Positions 55,238-63,989 of a stretch of 64,000 bases of DNA are shown piece after piece. The notes under the pieces are model-generated. The model ran no database searches. It worked only from the letters and a program-made list of their open reading frames with translations, and was not told where the DNA came from. Origin of the DNA: Falsiroseomonas stagni DSM 19981. GTDB lineage: Bacteria > Pseudomonadota > Alphaproteobacteria > Acetobacterales > Acetobacteraceae. Location of the stretch: assembly GCF_900114315.1 (NCBI RefSeq), contig NZ_FOSQ01000013.1, positions 1 through 64,000 of the forward strand. The letters are read 5' to 3'. The translations under genes and the position numbers were made by a program. The first letter of the stretch is position 1, and every line of letters begins with the position of its first letter.

Positions 55238-55290
55238 TCCTGCCACGCAGGCTGGAGCTTTACGCAAGCTTCATCCCCCGCGTGGCAGGA
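55238..55290. promoter_or_regulatory. Inverted repeat upstream of flagellin
   Basis: TCCTGCCACGC (55238-55248) and GCGTGGCAGGA (55280-55290) are perfectly complementary across a 31-nt spacer. It follows the flbT stop by 3 nt and lies about 140 nt before the flagellin start. It may be the flbT terminator, an activator site, or part of the flagellin leader on which FlbT acts. Confidence 0.5.
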
Positions 55291-55427
55291 TATGGAGGAA
55301 GGCCCGCGGATGGCGGGTCTCTGGCCGGTAGCGGCGGCGTCGTAGCGACGCGGTGCGCCCGGTCCCGTGAGGAGGGAGGCAAAAGGCCGGCCTGACCACG
55401 GAACGCCTGATCAAGGAGATGGGGACA

Positions 55428-56618
55428 ATGTCCTCCGTCAACACCAATGCCGCCGCCATGGCGGCGATCCGCTCGCTGAACAATATCGGCAAGGACATGG
55501 GCAAGACCCAGCAGCGGATCGAGACGAATCTGCGCATCAGCAAGGCGGATGACGATCCTGCCGTGTTCGCGATCTCGCAGAACATGCGCGCCGACCTGAA
55601 CGGCATGACGGCGGTGAAGGACAGCCTGAAGTTCGGCAAGTCCGCGCTGACGGTGGCGCGTGACGCGGCGACGCAGATCTCCGACGAGCTGGGCCGGCTG
55701 AAGCAGACGATGACGCAGGGCCAGCAGCAGGGCCTGGACGCGGACCAGATCAACAACCAGATCACCAACGCGCTGCAGAACATCGACGCCTTCGCGCGTT
55801 CCGCCACCTTCAACGGCGTGAACCTGCTGGTGAACGGCCTGACGGTGGATGGCGTCACCAACACCTCCGTCGACATCGTGCGCGACATCCAGGGTTCCGT
55901 CACCTCCGTGCAGGGCACGGACAGCACGGCCGCGGGGCTGGACCTGACGGGCCTGTCCGTCACCTCCGCCGCGCGCACCGTGACCTTCGACGACACGCTG
56001 GCGCCGGCGAATGGCGAGGTGCTGACCGTGACGGTGCAGCGTGACCTCGACAATGATCCGGCGACGGCGCTGGAAGACGTGGACCTGGTGTTCGAATTCA
56101 GCGACGGCACCGCCGCGCTGGGCACAACGCCGGACCCGAATGTGCGTGTCTATGACGTGCAGTTCGAGGCGACGGACAGCCCGCTGACGCGCATCACCGC
56201 GCTGATCACCCGCATGAAGGAAGCCGGGCTGGATGCCGGCCTGAACAATGAGGGCGAGCTCTACATCCGCGGCAATTCGGAGGATGTCACCACCGACATC
56301 ACCGGCGCCACGGTGGAAGCGGCGCCGGCGGCGGGCACGGGCCAGGATGAGGCGATCGCGCTGGTGGAAGGTGCCATCGACCTGATGGGCACGCGGCTTG
56401 CGAACCTCGGCGCCAATATCCGCCAGGTGGACGGCCTGACGACCTTCACCACCCAGCTGAACGACTCGATCAAGGAAGGCCTCGGCGCCCTGGTCGATGC
56501 GGATCTGGCGGAGGAAAGCGCGCGACTGACCAGCCTGCAGACCAAGCAGCAGCTGGCGACGCAGTCGCTCTCCATCGCCAACGAACAGAGCCAGTCGCTG
56601 CTCAGCCTGTTCCGATGA
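55428..56618 (+). CDS. fliC: Flagellin
   Basis: A 396-residue filament subunit. AAGGAG at 55413-55418 abuts the ATG at 55419 but is 9 nt before the ATG at 55428, so the start MSSVNTNAAAMAAIRSLNNI is chosen. D0/D1 N-terminus includes RISKADDDPAVFAISQNMRAD; the C-terminal half is ARLTSLQTKQQLATQSLSIANEQSQSLLSLFR. The middle (about residues 140-300) is a variable beta-rich domain rich in Thr, Asp and Val, exposed on the filament. Only one flagellin gene is seen here. Confidence 0.97.
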   Translation: MSSVNTNAAAMAAIRSLNNIGKDMGKTQQRIETNLRISKADDDPAVFAISQNMRADLNGMTAVKDSLKFGKSALTVARDAATQISDELGRLKQTMTQGQQQGLDADQINNQITNALQNIDAFARSATFNGVNLLVNGLTVDGVTNTSVDIVRDIQGSVTSVQGTDSTAAGLDLTGLSVTSAARTVTFDDTLAPANGEVLTVTVQRDLDNDPATALEDVDLVFEFSDGTAALGTTPDPNVRVYDVQFEATDSPLTRITALITRMKEAGLDAGLNNEGELYIRGNSEDVTTDITGATVEAAPAAGTGQDEAIALVEGAIDLMGTRLANLGANIRQVDGLTTFTTQLNDSIKEGLGALVDADLAEESARLTSLQTKQQLATQSLSIANEQSQSLLSLFR

Positions 56619-56641
56619 TCGGCTGAAGCGTCGTCGAAGAC

Positions 56642-56674
56642 GGCGGGGGTGCCGGCGGTTCCGGCGCCCCCGCC
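56642..56674 (+). terminator. Hairpin between flagellin and flaF
   Basis: GGCGGGGG.GCCGG pairs with CCGGC.CCCCCGCC around a CGGTT loop, 24 nt after the flagellin stop and 23 nt before flaF. There is no U tract, so it may protect the abundant flagellin message while letting some flaF be read. Confidence 0.6.
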
Positions 56675-56697
56675 GATGTGCGTCAACCGGAGGGACC

Positions 56698-57102
56698 ATG
56701 AGCGCAGCGCGCTACGCCGCCACCCAGAACGCCCACGCGCATCCGCGCGACATCGAATTGCGCGCCTTCCGCTACGTCAACGGCCTGATGGCCGCAGCCA
56801 CCGACACGAAATCCCGCGCCGTGGCGCTGGAGAAGGTGCACCGCATGTGGTCCATCTTCATCAGCGATCTGGGGTCGCCCGGCAACAGGCTGCCGCCGGC
56901 GCTGCGCGGGCAGCTCATCTCCCTCGGCCTCTGGGCGCAGCGGGAGACCGACCTGCGCCTGGAGGATGGCGGCAGCCTGGAGCCGCTGATGGCCCTGCAT
57001 CGCGACATGATCGAGGCGCTGGAAGCCCAGCGCGGCCTGCCCGCAAGGCCGGCAGCGACGCCCACGGCGGCAACGCTGCATTTCGTCGCGGGATCGGCCT
57101 GA
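56698..57102 (+). CDS. flaF: Flagellin biosynthesis regulator FlaF
   Basis: A 134-residue protein of the FlaF family, needed for flagellin synthesis or secretion in alphaproteobacteria and antagonistic to FlbT. Typical blocks are RDIELRAFRYVNGLMAAA, ALEKVHRMWSIFISDL and LRGQLISLGLWAQRETD. GGAGGG lies just before the ATG. The next gene begins 1 nt after its stop. Confidence 0.93.
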   Translation: MSAARYAATQNAHAHPRDIELRAFRYVNGLMAAATDTKSRAVALEKVHRMWSIFISDLGSPGNRLPPALRGQLISLGLWAQRETDLRLEDGGSLEPLMALHRDMIEALEAQRGLPARPAATPTAATLHFVAGSA

Positions 57103-57103
57103 C

Positions 57104-58408
57104 ATGCTGCCCGGCCTTGGCGCGCTGACGGCCTTCGCCGTTGCGCAGCGCGAGGGCTCGAGGCTGGAAGCCCGCTTTGCCGACCGCCGCGACAACAAGG
57201 CGGCGATGGACCGCTTCCGGGAGGCGGCGACGCAGCACCAGGATGTCGAATCCCTGCTGCGGGACCGCCGTACGCTGCAGGTGGTGCTGGAAGCCTTCCA
57301 GCTGGAAGGCGAGATCGACAAGCGCGGCATCCTGCGGAAGATCCTGACCGAGGATCCGACCGCGGAAGGCAGCCTGGCCAACAAGCTGACCGACCGGCGC
57401 TGGCGCGAACTGGCCAGCGCCTTCGCCACCCGCCAGGCCAGCGCGCTGACCACGACGCAGGTGGCCGCGCTGACGACGACGCAGGTCGCGGCGCTGACCG
57501 CGAAGCAGGTGGCGGGGCTGAGCACCGAACAGGTGCGGGCCCTGTCCAGCACGCAGGTCGCCGCGCTGTCCACCACGCAGCTTCGCGCGCTGGGCAGCGC
57601 CGCGATCGCCGTGCTGGACCTGCCGGATGTGCGGGCGCTGGGATCGACGCAGGTCGCGGCGCTGCGGCCTGCCCAGGTGGCGGCGCTGACGCCGCTGCAG
57701 GCGGCCGTGATCGATCCCGGGGAGATCCGGCAATGGGGTGCCGCGCAGATCCGCGCGCTGTCCTCGACGCAGATCGCCGGGCTCGGCACCACCCAGGTCG
57801 CGGCGCTGCGCACCGACCAGCTGGCGGCGATGAGCTTCGACCAGTCCCGCGCGCTGACGACGCGCCAGCTGGCCGCCCTCGGCAGCACGCAGATCGCCTC
57901 GCTGAGCCGGGCCACGCGCCTCGGCGATGAGGCGGCGGAGGCCGCGGCGGCGGCGGAAGCGCGGGCGGCATCGCCCTTCGCCGCCGATCCCGGGCTGCTC
58001 GACCGCATCACGGCCGGGGCCATCACAAACCGCTACGAGAAGGCGATGGGCGAGGGCAATCCCGGGCTGCGGGAGGCACTGTACTTCCTGCGCAACGCCG
58101 CCAAGGTCACGACCATCGTGGGCCTGATGGAGGACAAGGCGTTGACCGCGGTGGTGCGCGGCGCGCTCGGCCTGCCGGAGAGCTTCGGCGTGCTGGATTT
58201 CGACCAGCAGAGGACGCTGCTGACGCAGCGGCTCGACATCACGAAGCTTCAGGATACGAGGGAGGTGGCGAAGCTGGCGCAGCGCTACCTGGCGCTGTCC
58301 GCCACCCCCACCGCCGGCGGGAATTCGGCGGTGATGGGATTGTTCGGCGGCAGCAGCGCCAGCGCCATCGCCAACCTGTCCACGCGGCGGATATCCTTTA
58401 CCGCTTGA
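57104..58408 (+). CDS. DUF1217 flagellar-cluster protein split by about 20 octapeptide repeats
   Basis: A 434-residue protein. Residues 1-110 (ESLLRDRRTLQVVLEAFQLEG, IDKRGILRKILTED, KLTDRRWRELASAFAT) match the N-terminal half of DUF1217, and residues from about 285 to the end (ITNRYEKAMGEGNPGLREAL, LTAVVRGALGLPESFGVLDF) match its C-terminal half. Between them residues 112-268 are an uninterrupted 8-residue repeat; hydrophobic anchors fall at 120, 128, 136 and onward to 264 without a phase break. The unit (V-A-A-L-T-T-T-Q) is the same as in the giant protein at 10796. DUF1217 proteins occur in alphaproteobacterial flagellar loci, but their function is unknown. Starts 1 nt after flaF. An export or filament-associated role is inference. 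Confidence 0.85.
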   Translation: MLPGLGALTAFAVAQREGSRLEARFADRRDNKAAMDRFREAATQHQDVESLLRDRRTLQVVLEAFQLEGEIDKRGILRKILTEDPTAEGSLANKLTDRRWRELASAFATRQASALTTTQVAALTTTQVAALTAKQVAGLSTEQVRALSSTQVAALSTTQLRALGSAAIAVLDLPDVRALGSTQVAALRPAQVAALTPLQAAVIDPGEIRQWGAAQIRALSSTQIAGLGTTQVAALRTDQLAAMSFDQSRALTTRQLAALGSTQIASLSRATRLGDEAAEAAAAAEARAASPFAADPGLLDRITAGAITNRYEKAMGEGNPGLREALYFLRNAAKVTTIVGLMEDKALTAVVRGALGLPESFGVLDFDQQRTLLTQRLDITKLQDTREVAKLAQRYLALSATPTAGGNSAVMGLFGGSSASAIANLSTRRISFTA

Positions 58409-58497
58409 TCCCCGCCGCGTGCAGCGGGGTGGCACCGCGTGATCCCCGCCTCCGGCGGTGGGGCAGCAGCGCGTGATGCCCGCCGCCAGCGGCGGGC
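58407..58497. repeat. Three hairpins with 34-bp period after the DUF1217 gene
   Basis: Units start GATCCCC/GATGCCC at 58407, 58441 and 58475. Stems are CCCCGC/GCGGGG (58410-58429), CCCCGCC/GGCGG.GGGG (58444-58463) and GCCCGCCGC/GCGGCGGGC (58478-58497). The first overlaps the DUF1217 stop codon; the last ends 6 nt before the convergent FlaG-like stop. Confidence 0.8.
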
Positions 58498-58503
58498 GCG
58501 GCC

Positions 58504-58788
58504 TCAGCTGGAGACGTCGACGCTCGGGGCGGGTTCCGGGCGCGGCTGGTCGCGATAGGCTTCCAGTTCCTTGGGCGTCGGGATCGACAGCGACAATTCC
58601 CCCACCGAGTCACGGAACTCGATCACCACCAGGCTCAGCGCCGGATCGATGCGGAGGCGCGGGTTGGGCATGGCAGGGGCGACATCCGCCGGCGCCCGCT
58701 CGGCCGTCGACGGCGTCTGGCCGCGCGGCGGCAGGATCGGCGTCGCGGGGGAGGCGGGGCTGGCGGGCTGGAGCATGGTCGTGCTCAT
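58504..58788 (-). CDS. FlaG-like small flagellar protein
   Basis: A 94-residue protein. The first 40 residues are Pro/Ala/Thr-rich and disordered; residues of about 43-80 (RLRIDPALSLVVIEFRDSVGEL then SIPTPKELEAYR) follow the FlaG pattern of a short beta pair ending in a Glu-Ile/Leu-x-x-I-P-x-x-E-L motif. The match is by pattern only and the gene could be an unrelated flagellar-cluster hypothetical. Convergent to the DUF1217 gene across a hairpin array. Confidence 0.55.
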   Translation of the reverse strand: MSTTMLQPASPASPATPILPPRGQTPSTAERAPADVAPAMPNPRLRIDPALSLVVIEFRDSVGELSLSIPTPKELEAYRDQPRPEPAPSVDVSS

Positions 58789-59027
58789 GGTCGGAATCTT
58801 CCGGAAGCGCCCTCCTGGCGGGATTGTCCGACCCGGTCAGGGCGGAGGCAGAGTGCCGGACATGGGATTTCCGGCCTCCAGGACCACCTTGCGGGAAAGC
58901 CGCTACGGAAGTGTTAAGTGCGGTGGAAGAATGCCTCACGGCACGAGAATCGGTCTTGACCGGCGGCACTGCGATTTGACCGCGTGACGGGGCGGGAGGA
59001 TGCTGCACCACGGAAAAAAACCTGGTC

Positions 59028-60110
59028 GTGGCCCCCTCCCCTTCCCCCTCCCCTTCCGCGCCGCCGGGTCCCCCCCCAGGCCCGCTCGCCTATCTGCTGA
59101 CGGCCCTGGTCGCGGCGGGCGGTGGGGCGCTGTTCTCCCTGCTGCATATCCCGCTCGCCTGGATGCTGGGCGCCATGGCGGCGACGGGGGTGCTGGCCTG
59201 GCATGACCGGGCGGCGGTGGCGCCGCCGATGCGGCCCATCGGGCTGGTGTTCCTCGGCCTCGGCTTCGGGCAGACCTTCTCCACCCCCGTGCTGGCGGCG
59301 CTGGCCACCGCCCTGCCCTGGCTGGTGGTGGCGGCGGTGGCCAGCATCATCATCGGCGCGCTGGTGGCGCAGGCCTTCGCGCGCATGGCGGGGACGGATA
59401 CGCGGACGGGCTATTTCGCCGCGGTGCCGGGCGGCGTGATCGTCATGGCGGTGCTGGCGCAGCGGGCCAATGTATCGGTCCCCGCGGTGACGCTGGCGCA
59501 GACGATCCGCGTGATGCTGGTGGTGGTGATCTTCCCGCCGCTGATCACCTGGCTGGCCCCGCAAGGGGGCGCGGGGGCCTTCCTGGCGGAACGGCCGGCG
59601 GTGGATCCGATGGGCCTGCTGCTGCTGGTGCCCGCGGGCTTCGCCGCCGCCTTCCTGTTCCGGCTGATGCCGCTCGCCAATCCCTGGATGCTGGGCCCCT
59701 GCGCCATGGTGGTGCTGATGGCGGCCTTCGATGTGCTGCCATCCGGCGTGCCGACCTGGATGGTCAATCTCGGCCAGATCGGCATGGGGGCGAGCCTCGG
59801 CCAGCGGCTGAGCCGACGCTTCATCCTGAGTTCGCGGCGCCTGGCGCTGGCCTCCGTCGGCTCCACGCTGCTGCTCTCCGCCATCCTCGCGGGAAGCGCG
59901 GTGCTGCTCGCCTGGGTATCCGGCCTGCCGGTGACGGCGGCGCTGCTCGGCATGGCGCCGGGCGGGATGCCGGAGATGACGATCACGGCCAAGGCGCTCG
60001 ACATGGCGGTGCCGCTGGTGCTGGGCTTCCACCTCGTGCGCACCGTCGCCTGCAACCTGCTGGTCGATCCGATCTGGCGGATCGCGGTCAGGATCGGGCT
60101 GGCGAAGTAG
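59028..60110 (+). CDS. AbrB-family membrane transporter
   Basis: A 360-residue inner-membrane protein with about ten segments in two related halves. The pattern GGALFSLLHIPLAWMLGAM recurs in the second half as FRLMPLANPWMLGPCAM, and GYFAAVPGGVIVMAVLAQ and GMAPGGMPEMTITAKAL are the duplicated P-G-G motifs of the AbrB (YdfJ-like, often mislabelled ammonia monooxygenase) family. Substrate unknown. The start is GTG at 59028 after a Pro/Ser-rich N-terminus; the A-run ahead gives no clear ribosome site, so the start is uncertain. Confidence 0.86.
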   Translation: MAPSPSPSPSAPPGPPPGPLAYLLTALVAAGGGALFSLLHIPLAWMLGAMAATGVLAWHDRAAVAPPMRPIGLVFLGLGFGQTFSTPVLAALATALPWLVVAAVASIIIGALVAQAFARMAGTDTRTGYFAAVPGGVIVMAVLAQRANVSVPAVTLAQTIRVMLVVVIFPPLITWLAPQGGAGAFLAERPAVDPMGLLLLVPAGFAAAFLFRLMPLANPWMLGPCAMVVLMAAFDVLPSGVPTWMVNLGQIGMGASLGQRLSRRFILSSRRLALASVGSTLLLSAILAGSAVLLAWVSGLPVTAALLGMAPGGMPEMTITAKALDMAVPLVLGFHLVRTVACNLLVDPIWRIAVRIGLAK

Positions 60111-60179
60111 CGGCGATAGAAGTCATTGAATCCAGAGCAAGAATTGCGTCCGGATGGGTCCATCTGAACGCATATTGCC

Positions 60180-61175
60180 CTATGCCGCCCGCCAGTTGAG
60201 GCGCCGCAGCAGCCATTCGCGATAGGCCAGCGCGATGTCGGCGGGCGCGCATAGCGTGGTGGACAGGACGGTCGCCTCCGCCGGGCCGGCGCGGCGCGCG
60301 CCGTCATCCAGCGCGCCCGGCGTCTCCTCCACCCATTTCTGGGCGGCACCGCGCCACAGCGCGACGACATCGGCCGCGGTCAGCGGCGGCAGCACCAGCA
60401 GCGCGCGCGCCCGCAGCGCGGCACCGGCGGCCCGTGCGGCATCCAGCAGGTCCGGTCGGTGCGGATCGGGCAGAAGGTCACCCAGGGCGGGGATCTCCGG
60501 CGCCATCGGGTCGCGCACCCCGCCCGCGGCATCGAAGGCGAACCAGGCCGACAGGCCGAGCGACGCGGCGCGGGGGCCGGGCGCGGCGCCGCAAAGCACG
60601 AGAGCATCCGCCTGGCCCTGGCGCACCGCCGCTTCCGCCGCCGTGCCGGACAGGCCGAAGATCGGCGTGGCGCGACGGCCGAGCAGGTCCAGCGCCAGCA
60701 GCGCCGCAACCTCCGGCGCGCCGGGGCTGGGCAGCGCGATGCGCAGCGGCGTGCCATCCGCCGGCGCGCCGCGGCCCGCCACCACCGCCGCCTGCAGGCT
60801 GGCGCAGAGGGCGGGCCATTGGCGCGGTTCGTAGCGGGCGCGGCTGTCGCCCACCAGCTGGGCCTGGACCGCCAGCCCCGGCAGCATCAGCAGCACGCGG
60901 CCATCGGGCGCGCTGGAGGAGGCGAAGCGGTTGGCGGCGGTGATGCCATCAGGCCCGCCCAGGACGGAAACCCGCACCGCGGCGGCCTGCACCAGCCCGC
61001 GGGCCAGCGCCGCGGCGGCCCGGGCGGCGAGCCGCGCTTCCGGCCCATCCTCCGGCCCCGGCGCCAGCAGCGTGGCGGCTTCCGGCACGGGGGCGGCGGC
61101 GGAGGACGGGCGCGCGACCGCGCCCAGCGCCGCCGCCAGGGCCGCGCCGGTGAGCCCCCTTCGGGTCGGGTGCAT
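60180..61175 (-). CDS. Divergent TctC/Bug-like exported binding protein
   Basis: A 331-residue protein. MHPTRRGLTGAALAAALGAV is a Tat-like signal. The fold order resembles Bug proteins (ANRFASSSAPDGRVLLMLPG where Bugs have AARAxPDGYTL; LLALDLLGRRATPIFGLSGTAAEAAVRQGQADAL where they have PYxGxxxAxxALLxGxVD), but the phosphate/carboxylate loop near the N-terminus is missing. It is probably a periplasmic binding protein that has lost canonical ligand residues. ATG 61175 preferred; ATG 61184 possible. Alone between AbrB and the LOV kinase. Confidence 0.65.
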   Translation of the reverse strand: MHPTRRGLTGAALAAALGAVARPSSAAAPVPEAATLLAPGPEDGPEARLAARAAAALARGLVQAAAVRVSVLGGPDGITAANRFASSSAPDGRVLLMLPGLAVQAQLVGDSRARYEPRQWPALCASLQAAVVAGRGAPADGTPLRIALPSPGAPEVAALLALDLLGRRATPIFGLSGTAAEAAVRQGQADALVLCGAAPGPRAASLGLSAWFAFDAAGGVRDPMAPEIPALGDLLPDPHRPDLLDAARAAGAALRARALLVLPPLTAADVVALWRGAAQKWVEETPGALDDGARRAGPAEATVLSTTLCAPADIALAYREWLLRRLNWRAA

Positions 61176-61273
61176 GCTTCCCATCCCCCTCGGCCTCTCC
61201 GTCCGCCGCCACCTAGCCGCCGGATTGAGGCGCAATCGTGGCAGCCTCGTCGCCGGGGGGATCGGGCCGGGCT

Positions 61274-63442
61274 TCAGGATCGCGCCTCCGCCGCCTGGCC
61301 GGCGGCGCGGGTCAGCGCGGCCAGGCTGCGCTCGACCAGGCCCGGCAGGGCGGCCAGCAGCGAATCCGCGCGGGCCCGGTCCCCGGCGCGGGATGCGGCT
61401 TCCAGCGCCAGCGCGGCTTCCCGCAGCGCCGCCGCGCCGAAGGTCCCCGCCGCGGCCTGCAGGGAATGAGCTTCCTCCTCCAGCACCGGCAGCGCCGGCG
61501 CGGCCAGCAGGCGGCCAAGCCGGGCCTCGGTTTCCGCGACGAAGATGGCGATCAGGTCCGGCAGGCGCCCGGGGCCGAGCGCCCCACGCAACTCTTCCAG
61601 CGTCGCCCGGTCCAGCAGCGAATGGGCGGGGCCGGGCTCGGGGCCGGGCGCGGGGCGCCGGGGGCGGCGTTCCATCAGGGCGGCGACGGTGCCGACCAGC
61701 GCTTCCCGGTCCACCGGCTTGGGGAGGTGCCCATCCATCCCCGCGGCGAGGCAGCGTTCGACATCGCCCGGCATGGCGGCGGCGGTGAAGGCCAGGATGG
61801 GCACCAGCGCGGCCTCCCCCGGCAAGGCGCGGATGCGCGCGGTGGCGGCATAGCCATCGAGGCCCGGCATCCGCACATCCATCAGGATGACGTCGTAGGA
61901 CCCGCGGGCGGCGGCGGCGACGGCTTCGACGCCATCCGTCACCAGATCCACCGCGAAGCCGGCGCGGCGCAGCATGGCGGCGGCGACAAGCTGGCTCGCC
62001 TCCCCATCCTCCGCCAGCAACAGCCGGCCGCGCGAGGCGCCATCCGGCGGGCGGCGCGGGGCGGGCGGCGCGGGCGCGTCGGGGACCAGCAGCGCGGGGG
62101 ATGGGCCGGCGGGCTGGTCGACCGCCGCGACCAGGGGCAGGTCGAAGCGGAAGACGCTGCCGGCGCCGGCCTCGCTTTCCACCGCGATGGTGCCGCCCAT
62201 CAGCCCGACCAGGCGGCGGCAGATCATCAGGCCCAGCCCCGATCCGCCATGCCGTCGCGCCGTGCCCGAATCCGCCTGCTGGAAGCGCTGGAACAGGCGG
62301 CGGCGGAGGGAGGGGGAGATGCCGCAGCCGCTGTCCTGCACCTCCACCACCAGGCGGTCGGCGAAGCGGGCCAGGCGGATTTCCACCGCGCCGGCGGCGG
62401 TGAACTTCACGGCGTTGTCGGCCAGGTTCATCAGCACCTGGCGCAGGCGCTGCGGATCCCCCACCACGCGCTTCGGCAGGCCGGGGTCGATGCGGGCACA
62501 GAGCCCGATGCCCTTCTCCGCCGCCGCCGCGGCCTGCAGGGCCAGCACGTCCCGCACCGGCTGGTCGAGGTCGAAGGCGATCTCCTCCAGCACCAGGCGC
62601 CCGGCCTCGATCCGCGACAGGTCCAGGATCTCGTTCACCGTCCAGAGCAGCGTGTCCCCGCAGCGCCGGGCGGTGTCGACATAGGCGCGCTGTTCCGCAT
62701 CCAGCGTCGTGTCGGTGAGGAGGGAGAGCGTGCCGAGCACGCCGTTCAGCGGCGTGCGGACCTCATGGCTCATGAAGGCGAGGAATTCGGACTTCTCCTC
62801 GCTCGCGCGCTCCGCCGCGCGGCGGGCGCGTTCGGCGGCGCGGGTCGCGGTCCGGGCGGCCTGTTCGGCGGCCACGCGCTCCGTCACGTCATGCTGGATG
62901 CCGAGGATGTGGCGGAGCGCGCCATCCGGGCCGAAGACCGGGGAGAGGTGGAGTTCGTTGACGAAGCGGCGGCCATCGCGCCGGTAGTTCACCAGGCGGA
63001 TGTCGAGGGGCCGCGCCTCCCGCACCGCCGCGCGGATGGTGGCGAGCGCCGCGGGGTCCGTCCCGGGCCCCTGGAGGAAGCGGCAGTTGCGGCCGATCAC
63101 GGCCTCCGGCGGATAGCCGGTGATGCGGTGGAAGGCGGGGTTGGCGAAGATGATGGGGCAGTCCGGCAGCGTCGGGTCGGCGATGACGATGCCGGTGGGC
63201 GCGGCCGCGGCGGCGGCGGCCAGCACGGCCGGAAAGGCGCCCGCCGCGAGAGCGGCATCAGGAGAACCCGCCGCGAGAGCGGCGGGACCGGCAGCAGGGT
63301 CCGGGAAGCCCGCCGCCGGTCCGGGGAGTGACCCGGCGGCGGGCGACAGTCTGGCCGGCGTCTCCGGCGGCGGGTCGGCTTCCGATCCCGCCGGCGGGGG
63401 CCGGCTAATCGTCGTACTGGATGAGCGCTTCGAACGGGACAT
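61274..63442 (-). CDS. LOV-domain blue-light hybrid histidine kinase (LOV-HisKA-HATPase-REC-HPt)
   Basis: A 722-residue soluble kinase. A low-complexity Ala/Pro N-terminus (to about residue 80) is followed by a LOV/PAS domain with the photoreactive motif GRNCRFLQG (Cys120), [18 protein letters not shown] and the flavin-sensing Gln in LGIQHDVT. Then a coiled linker, HisKA ([11 protein letters not shown], His226), HATPase ([30 protein letters not shown]), receiver ([12 protein letters not shown], Asp522) and a C-terminal HPt ([13 protein letters not shown], His659). No membrane segment. AGAGG sits 8 nt before ATG 63442; the start lies within the end of apt. No response regulator is next to it. 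Confidence 0.92.
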   Translation of the reverse strand: MSRSKRSSSTTISRPPPAGSEADPPPETPARLSPAAGSLPGPAAGFPDPAAGPAALAAGSPDAALAAGAFPAVLAAAAAAAPTGIVIADPTLPDCPIIFANPAFHRITGYPPEAVIGRNCRFLQGPGTDPAALATIRAAVREARPLDIRLVNYRRDGRRFVNELHLSPVFGPDGALRHILGIQHDVTERVAAEQAARTATRAAERARRAAERASEEKSEFLAFMSHEVRTPLNGVLGTLSLLTDTTLDAEQRAYVDTARRCGDTLLWTVNEILDLSRIEAGRLVLEEIAFDLDQPVRDVLALQAAAAAEKGIGLCARIDPGLPKRVVGDPQRLRQVLMNLADNAVKFTAAGAVEIRLARFADRLVVEVQDSGCGISPSLRRRLFQRFQQADSGTARRHGGSGLGLMICRRLVGLMGGTIAVESEAGAGSVFRFDLPLVAAVDQPAGPSPALLVPDAPAPPAPRRPPDGASRGRLLLAEDGEASQLVAAAMLRRAGFAVDLVTDGVEAVAAAARGSYDVILMDVRMPGLDGYAATARIRALPGEAALVPILAFTAAAMPGDVERCLAAGMDGHLPKPVDREALVGTVAALMERRPRRPAPGPEPGPAHSLLDRATLEELRGALGPGRLPDLIAIFVAETEARLGRLLAAPALPVLEEEAHSLQAAAGTFGAAALREAALALEAASRAGDRARADSLLAALPGLVERSLAALTRAAGQAAEARS

Positions 63443-63989
63443 CGAGCCGGCCTCTGCCACCGAGGAAGGTCAATTCGATCAGGGCCGCGGCGCAGGGCAC
63501 CACGGCACCGGCCTGGCGGAGCAGGGAGATGCCGGCCGCCATGGTGCCGCCCGTCGCCAGCAGGTCATCCAGCAGGATGACGCGCTGGCCGGGCTGGACG
63601 GCATCCGCCTGCATCTCGATCCGGTCCGTGCCGTATTCGAGCGCGTAGCTGAGCCCGATGGTCAGCCCCGGCAGCTTGCGCGGCTTGCGCAGCATGACGA
63701 AGCCGAGGCCGAGTTCGAGGGCGAGCGGCGCGGCCACCAGGAAGCCCCGGCTCTCGATGCCGGCCAGCACCTGGGGCCGGTGCGGGCGGATGATGTCCGC
63801 CATCCGCGCCATGGCGGTGCGCCAGGCGGGCCCGTGCCGGAGCAGGGTGGAGATGTCGTAGAAGAGGATTCCCGGCTTCGGGAAATCCGGGATGCCCCGG
63901 ATGTGGTCCTTCAGCTCGATCGAGGGATCGGGCACCAGGCGGGTGGCATCGGCGGGAAGGCTGGAAGGGGGAGGATTCTGGTCGGCCAT
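63405..63989 (-). CDS. apt: Adenine phosphoribosyltransferase
   Basis: A 194-residue purine-salvage enzyme making AMP from adenine and PRPP. Signatures are [39 protein letters not shown], and the PRPP loop [14 protein letters not shown]. The N-terminal 20 residues are an extension. Its last 38 bases overlap the start of the LOV kinase in another frame. Upstream context is cut by the window edge. Confidence 0.96.
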   Translation of the reverse strand: MADQNPPPSSLPADATRLVPDPSIELKDHIRGIPDFPKPGILFYDISTLLRHGPAWRTAMARMADIIRPHRPQVLAGIESRGFLVAAPLALELGLGFVMLRKPRKLPGLTIGLSYALEYGTDRIEMQADAVQPGQRVILLDDLLATGGTMAAGISLLRQAGAVVPCAAALIELTFLGGRGRLDVPFEALIQYDD

